Source of the DNA: Desulfoluna butyratoxydans | Lineage (GTDB): Bacteria; Desulfobacterota; Desulfobacteria; Desulfobacterales; Desulfolunaceae | Length of the DNA: 64,000 nucleotides | Assembly (NCBI RefSeq): GCF_900699765.1 | Contig: NZ_CAADHO010000008.1 | Location: forward strand, 124,001 to 188,000 | Direction of reading: 5' to 3' | In this document: positions 60,395 through 64,000 of the stretch, piece by piece | Layout: each line of letters opens with the position of its first letter | How positions within the stretch are numbered: the first letter of the stretch is position 1 | Translations under genes and position numbers: made by a program | Notes under the pieces: model-generated | Seen by the model: only the letters and a program-made list of their open reading frames with translations | Databases searched by the model: none | What the model was told of the DNA's origin: nothing

Positions 60395-62868
60395 AGCAAT
60401 GCACGCCCTTGGCGGCCCTGGCCGGTCAGCCCAACTGCGGGAAATCCACTGTGTTCAATGCCCTGACAGGGGCCAACCAGCACATCGCCAACTACCCCGG
60501 CGTCACCGTTGAAAAACGCTCCGGCACCCTGTCCGCCAACGGCACCCGGACCGCGCTGGTGGACCTGCCAGGAACCTACGCCATCACCTCCTACTCCCTG
60601 GAAGAGCAGGTGGCCTGCGATTTTCTGGTGGACTGCCGCCCAGATCTGGTGATCAATGTCCTGGACACCACCAACCTCAAACGCAGCCTTCCCTTAACCC
60701 TCCAGCTCATGGAACTCGGCGTGCCCATGCTGGTCAACGCCAACATGATGGATGCGGCCGAGGCTCGGGGAATTCGCCTCGACACCGATGCCCTGGGACG
60801 TGCCCTGGGCCTTGAGGTGATCCCCACGGCCATTAAAAAGGGCTCCGGCAAAGACGCCCTTGAGAGCGCCATCACCCGACACATGGCCCATGAAAGCACC
60901 ACGGCTGACACGCACCTTGTCCACTACGGGGCGTTGGAACCGGCCATCGCCGACCTCTCCAAAAAGGTGATGGAGATGGCGCCGGAGACCCGGGGACAGG
61001 GCCGCTGGGTGGCCCTGAAGCTCCTGTCCGGGGACCACCGGGCCGACACCACCCCGGGACGGATCCTCTTACAGTTTGCCTCTCTCTTCTCCCTTGCAGA
61101 CGGGCACCGCATCGCCTTTCGCTCCGACACGGGCATGGCCCCGTCCCGATACATTGCCGAAAAAAGGAGGGAAAAGGCCTCGGAGATTGCCGAGGCGTGC
61201 CTGTCCACCCAAACAAAACCAAAGCGCCCCTTGTCCGACCGCGTGGACGCCGTGGTCTGTCACCGTATCTTCGCCCCGGTCCTTCTGGTGGCTGTGGTCT
61301 GGCTCCTCTACCAGCTGGCCATTGTCCAGGGATACCGCCTCACCGGCCTCACCTGGCCCCTGCTCCTCAAGGGGAAAACCATCCTGACGACCCTGCTGCC
61401 CGATGCAGGCTTCATCCATGAGCCCATGGCCCGCGCCCTGGGACTCTGGGTCGCCGACAGCATCCTGGCCCTTCTCAACTACATCCCCATCTTCCTGATC
61501 CTCTTTGCCCTCATCGCCGTTCTGGAAGACAGCGGGTACATGCCCAGGATGGCCTTTATCCTGGACAAGATCTTCCACCGATACGGACTCCACGGGCAAT
61601 CCACCCTGCCCATGGTTCTGGGCGGGGTCTATGCAGGGGGCTGCGCCGTTCCGGCCATCATGTCCACCCGGGGCATCCCCGACGACAGGGCACGCATGGC
61701 AACCATCCTCATCATCCCCATGCTCAACTGCCTCGCTAAAATCCCCCTCTACATCCTCCTCATCAATGCATACTTCCCGCAACATAAAGGTGCAGCCCTC
61801 TTTTTTATCTCCACGGTGACCCTGTTCATGGTACTCCCGGTCTCCAGGCTCCTCACGGCAACGGCCCTGGCCCGAAGGCCTGTGGCGCCGTTTATCATGG
61901 AGATGCCCGCCTATCATCTCCCCAGGATTCGCAGCGTCATCCAAAGCGCCGTCTCCAAGGTGTGGCTCTTCGTCAAGAAAATCGTCACGGTGGTGGCTGC
62001 CGTGGCCGTCATCGTCTTTGTGCTCATCGAGTTCCCGGGCCTGAGCGACGAACGCACCGCCCACTTTGACAGAAAAGCCCATGAGATCAAGGCAGCCTTT
62101 CTTGAAAAGACAGCAGAGAACCCCCTTGCCGTGGGCATGACCGAGGAGAGGGTCGAGGCCCTGGTCCGCTATGCCGACAGCTACAAATCCGCCCGCTTCG
62201 GCGCCTCAACCCCGGCAGCCAGGGAAAAAGTTGACGCGCGGTTCACAGACCTCTCTCCTGAATTTTTCACCATGGTCAATCCCGGGAAAAACCCGGACGG
62301 CAGGCGCATCCGGAGAGACCTTAAAAAGCTGATTCGCAGCAGAAAGAAACTGAAACACACCATGCAGCAGGAGGTGATGGAAGCCAGCTTCATCGGCATG
62401 GCAGGAAAGGCCCTGGAGCCTGTCACCCGCCACGCCGGATTTTCCTGGCGAATCAACATCGCCCTGCTCAGCGCCCTCATGGCCAAGGAGAACAGCGTGG
62501 CGACCCTAGGCGCCCTCTACCAGCCGGAAAGCGGCGGCCAAAGCGTCTCCGAAGGCATGAAAAACCGGGAGAAAGGGTTTACCCCGTTGCACGCCCTGGC
62601 CCTGATGCTCTTCATGGCCCTCTATCCCCCATGCCTGCCCGCGGCCATGATGGTCAAGCTCCAGACAGGGTCCTTTGCATGGATGGGCTTTTCCATTGTT
62701 TTCCCGGCATGTCTTGCCCTTGCCATCGCCTCGGGACTCTTCACCCTGGGCTCAGTCCTTGGCCTCACGGGTATGGAAGCCATGGCCGGGTTTTACCTGA
62801 TGGCCCTCCTTGTCACTGTTACCGTGGGGCTCTTTCCATCACGACCCAAAGGGGCTCCACAGGTTTAG
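60391..62868 (+). CDS. feoB: Ferrous iron transporter FeoB
   Basis: An 825-residue GTP-dependent Fe(II) permease of the inner membrane. The N-terminal G-domain has G1 GQPNCGKST, the switch I region NYPGVTVEKRSG, G3 DLPGTY and G4 NMMD. The membrane part has two Gate repeats with Cys-containing segments (GGVYAGGCAVPAIMSTR and FMALYPPCLPAAMM), as in standard FeoB. A charged insertion (about 550-660) separates the two. Translation is coupled to feoA. A feoAB pair is what an anaerobe living with Fe(II) would use, complementing the metallophore route. The stop codon region overlaps a box at 62864-62879 serving the next gene. Confidence 0.96.
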   Translation: MKQCTPLAALAGQPNCGKSTVFNALTGANQHIANYPGVTVEKRSGTLSANGTRTALVDLPGTYAITSYSLEEQVACDFLVDCRPDLVINVLDTTNLKRSLPLTLQLMELGVPMLVNANMMDAAEARGIRLDTDALGRALGLEVIPTAIKKGSGKDALESAITRHMAHESTTADTHLVHYGALEPAIADLSKKVMEMAPETRGQGRWVALKLLSGDHRADTTPGRILLQFASLFSLADGHRIAFRSDTGMAPSRYIAEKRREKASEIAEACLSTQTKPKRPLSDRVDAVVCHRIFAPVLLVAVVWLLYQLAIVQGYRLTGLTWPLLLKGKTILTTLLPDAGFIHEPMARALGLWVADSILALLNYIPIFLILFALIAVLEDSGYMPRMAFILDKIFHRYGLHGQSTLPMVLGGVYAGGCAVPAIMSTRGIPDDRARMATILIIPMLNCLAKIPLYILLINAYFPQHKGAALFFISTVTLFMVLPVSRLLTATALARRPVAPFIMEMPAYHLPRIRSVIQSAVSKVWLFVKKIVTVVAAVAVIVFVLIEFPGLSDERTAHFDRKAHEIKAAFLEKTAENPLAVGMTEERVEALVRYADSYKSARFGASTPAAREKVDARFTDLSPEFFTMVNPGKNPDGRRIRRDLKKLIRSRKKLKHTMQQEVMEASFIGMAGKALEPVTRHAGFSWRINIALLSALMAKENSVATLGALYQPESGGQSVSEGMKNREKGFTPLHALALMLFMALYPPCLPAAMMVKLQTGSFAWMGFSIVFPACLALAIASGLFTLGSVLGLTGMEAMAGFYLMALLVTVTVGLFPSRPKGAPQV

Positions 62869-62879
62869 GTACCCCAAAC
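62864..62879 (-). promoter_or_regulatory. Candidate DtxR/IdeR-like box, copy 7
   Basis: Minus-strand reading GTTTGGGGTACCTAAA. It covers the feoB stop codon and lies 26 bp upstream of a TTGACA -35 for the DUF3450 gene. Plus-strand bases 62864-62879 match 14 of 16 with copy 4. Confidence 0.5.
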
Positions 62880-62905
62880 TTTTTAGCAGTGCCTTAAAAA
62901 ATATA

Positions 62906-62934
62906 TTGACACACAATTTATCAGCCGCTAAAAA
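62906..62934 (+). promoter_or_regulatory. Candidate promoter of the DUF3450/ExbB operon
   Basis: -35 TTGACA (62906-62911), 17-bp spacer, -10-like TAAAAA (62929-62934). Confidence 0.5.
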
Positions 62935-63018
62935 CTTAGGGTGTTCAGGCCCTGAGTCGCCCGTCATTGTTGCGTTATTTTTCTTTTCACTATTCATCAA
63001 CCTAAAGATAATTTCCCC

Positions 63019-63828
63019 ATGGTTCATCATCCCACACCCACGAAACGCCAGAGGCGCCGTACGTCAAAACGGGTCGGAACGCTTCTCCTGTTGTCCCTGG
63101 CGGTCGGTTTCACAGGACCAGGCCTCACATGGTCCGACTCCCTTCCACTGGATGAAACCGTCCGCCAGGACATTTCCCTTGCCCACACCACCCAGAAACG
63201 GGAGGGGGCCTGGGAAAAAGAGCGCCGCGCCCTGGAGACGAAAATCTCCCGACTGGAGAGCACACAACGAAGCCTTCAGGAAGAGGTGGACGCCCTTCTC
63301 TGGGCAAACGGCCGCAAGGAAAAAGAGGCCGCCCGCTTAGACGGGGAGATCGCCAAGGCATCCCACCTCACCGAAGGGCTTTCGCCCCTTATCGCCGACG
63401 AGGCGAAGCGCGCGACCCAGGTGGTCACCCAGAGCCTCCCCTTTTTGAAAAACGAGCGGGAAACGCGCCTTGCCGCCCTCACCGACTGGGTCAAGGCACC
63501 GGCCACCAAGCAGGCTGAAAAGCTGGAGCGGCTTTTGGAGCTGTTCACCATCGAGACCCAGTTCGGCCACACCAGCGAAGCCTGGCAGGAAGAGATTGAG
63601 GTGGAGGGCGAGCCCATCACCGTCCAGCTCCTCAAGGTCGGGCGATTGTCCCTTTACTACCTCACCCTCGACGAAAAGGGGTGCGGGGTCTTCAGTCCGG
63701 AAAAAGGTGCCTATGAGCCCCTTCCCGCCAACTGTGCTCCCCACCTCAAGAAAGCCATCGCCCTTGCCCAGAGAGAGCGAAGTGCCGAGCTTGTCAGTCT
63801 GCCCATCGGGAGGATCGTGACCCCATGA
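63019..63828 (+). CDS. DUF3450 coiled-coil protein of a TonB-type energy system
   Basis: A 269-residue exported protein: a basic N-terminus, a hydrophobic segment (VGTLLLLSLAVGF) and then a long coiled coil (about 50-115, WEKERRALETKISRLES). The C-terminal domain includes LLKVGRLSLYYLTLDEKGCGVF, a hallmark of DUF3450. Such genes regularly precede an ExbB/TolQ-like gene with an N-terminal extension and the rest of an accessory TonB complex (TtpC-type). The stop overlaps the following start by three bases. The ribosome-binding site is weak. It likely helps energise the TonB receptors in this region. Confidence 0.85.
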   Translation: MVHHPTPTKRQRRRTSKRVGTLLLLSLAVGFTGPGLTWSDSLPLDETVRQDISLAHTTQKREGAWEKERRALETKISRLESTQRSLQEEVDALLWANGRKEKEAARLDGEIAKASHLTEGLSPLIADEAKRATQVVTQSLPFLKNERETRLAALTDWVKAPATKQAEKLERLLELFTIETQFGHTSEAWQEEIEVEGEPITVQLLKVGRLSLYYLTLDEKGCGVFSPEKGAYEPLPANCAPHLKKAIALAQRERSAELVSLPIGRIVTP

Positions 63829-64000
63829 AACGCATACTCATTGTTGCTGTCCTCTGCCTTGCGACGGCCACCGCGGCGTGGTCCGCAGACCTCCGGCAGG
63901 CCATGAAAAACGCCGAAACCGCCCTTGCCCAACGACAGAGCGCAGACCGGGAATCCCGCACCCGCATCGCCGGAGACCGGGAGAGCCTTACCCGTGAGAT
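63825..64000 (+). CDS. ExbB/TolQ-type proton channel protein, N-terminus only
   Basis: 58 codons before the window ends. ATG 63825 overlaps the DUF3450 stop. A signal peptide (ILIVAVLCLATATAAWSAD) precedes a helical, Gln/Arg/Glu-rich segment. This fits the periplasmic N-terminal extension of TtpC-like MotA/TolQ/ExbB proteins that follow DUF3450 genes. The channel domain itself is outside the window, so the call rests largely on gene order. Confidence 0.6.
   Translation, partial: MKRILIVAVLCLATATAAWSADLRQAMKNAETALAQRQSADRESRTRIAGDRESLTRE

Noticed and set aside
1-64000. tRNA, rRNA, CRISPR, transposase or prophage features
   Set aside because: None could be supported on either strand. The short intergenic repeats are irregularly placed, vary in orientation and lack constant spacers, so they are not a CRISPR array.

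Overview
The window looks like the chromosome of a Gram-negative, GC-rich bacterium, most probably an anaerobic member of the Desulfobacterota (sulfate-reducer type). This assignment is an inference from gene content: two TonB-dependent receptors, lipoproteins, an archaeal-type DhnA aldolase, a DUF3450 gene next to an ExbB/TolQ-like gene, FeoAB, and tight minus- and plus-strand operons. No rRNA, tRNA, CRISPR array, integrase or insertion sequence was recognised. Nearly everything here concerns acquiring iron or other metals, or importing peptides.

Left part (1-16533). A lipoprotein gene and a TonB-dependent receptor gene (cut by the window edge) run leftward. Running rightward from the same intergenic region are an M16 zinc protease (PqqL/FusC type) and a full YejABEF-type peptide importer. 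The arrangement suggests uptake and proteolysis of a protein or peptide, by analogy with ferredoxin-piracy (Fus) systems. An ankyrin-like membrane protein and a coiled-coil hypothetical protein follow.

Centre (16707-47441). This is an apparently undescribed thiazole/thiazoline metallophore locus. An operon running leftward from about 47.4 kb encodes an acyl-CoA dehydrogenase, a 2018-residue NRPS (FAAL-ACP-Cy-A-Ox-PCP), a 2493-residue PKS/NRPS (KS-AT-ACP-Cy-A-PCP and a degenerate C-like domain), a free-standing degenerate condensation protein, a type II thioesterase with a Cys nucleophile, a U32 iron-sulfur-type protein, a lipoprotein that fuses a PKD-like domain to a second Cys-type thioesterase, a methyltransferase and a conventional thioesterase. 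Both adenylation domains read by eye as cysteine-specific. The expected backbone is a fatty acyl-thiazole-ketide-thiazoline chelator. A second leftward operon holds the TonB receptor, a FecCD permease, its ATPase and a DhnA-family aldolase. Two PchR/YbtA-like AraC regulators and an O-methyltransferase complete the region.

Right part (47831-64000). Rightward genes encode a FepB-like binding protein, a YbtP/YbtQ-like pair of ABC half-transporters, an MFS transporter, a LolA-like/beta-barrel/MMPL trio, two small periplasmic proteins, FeoA, FeoB, a DUF3450 protein and the start of an ExbB/TolQ-type protein.

Two signals cross gene boundaries. A 16-bp imperfect palindrome (consensus near GTTTGGNNTRSCTAAA, always TTnG-N6-CnAA) occurs at promoters of most iron-related operons and resembles DtxR/IdeR-family boxes. 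A family of GC-rich hairpin repeats lies between genes; one 34-bp module is identical in two copies about 48 kb apart.
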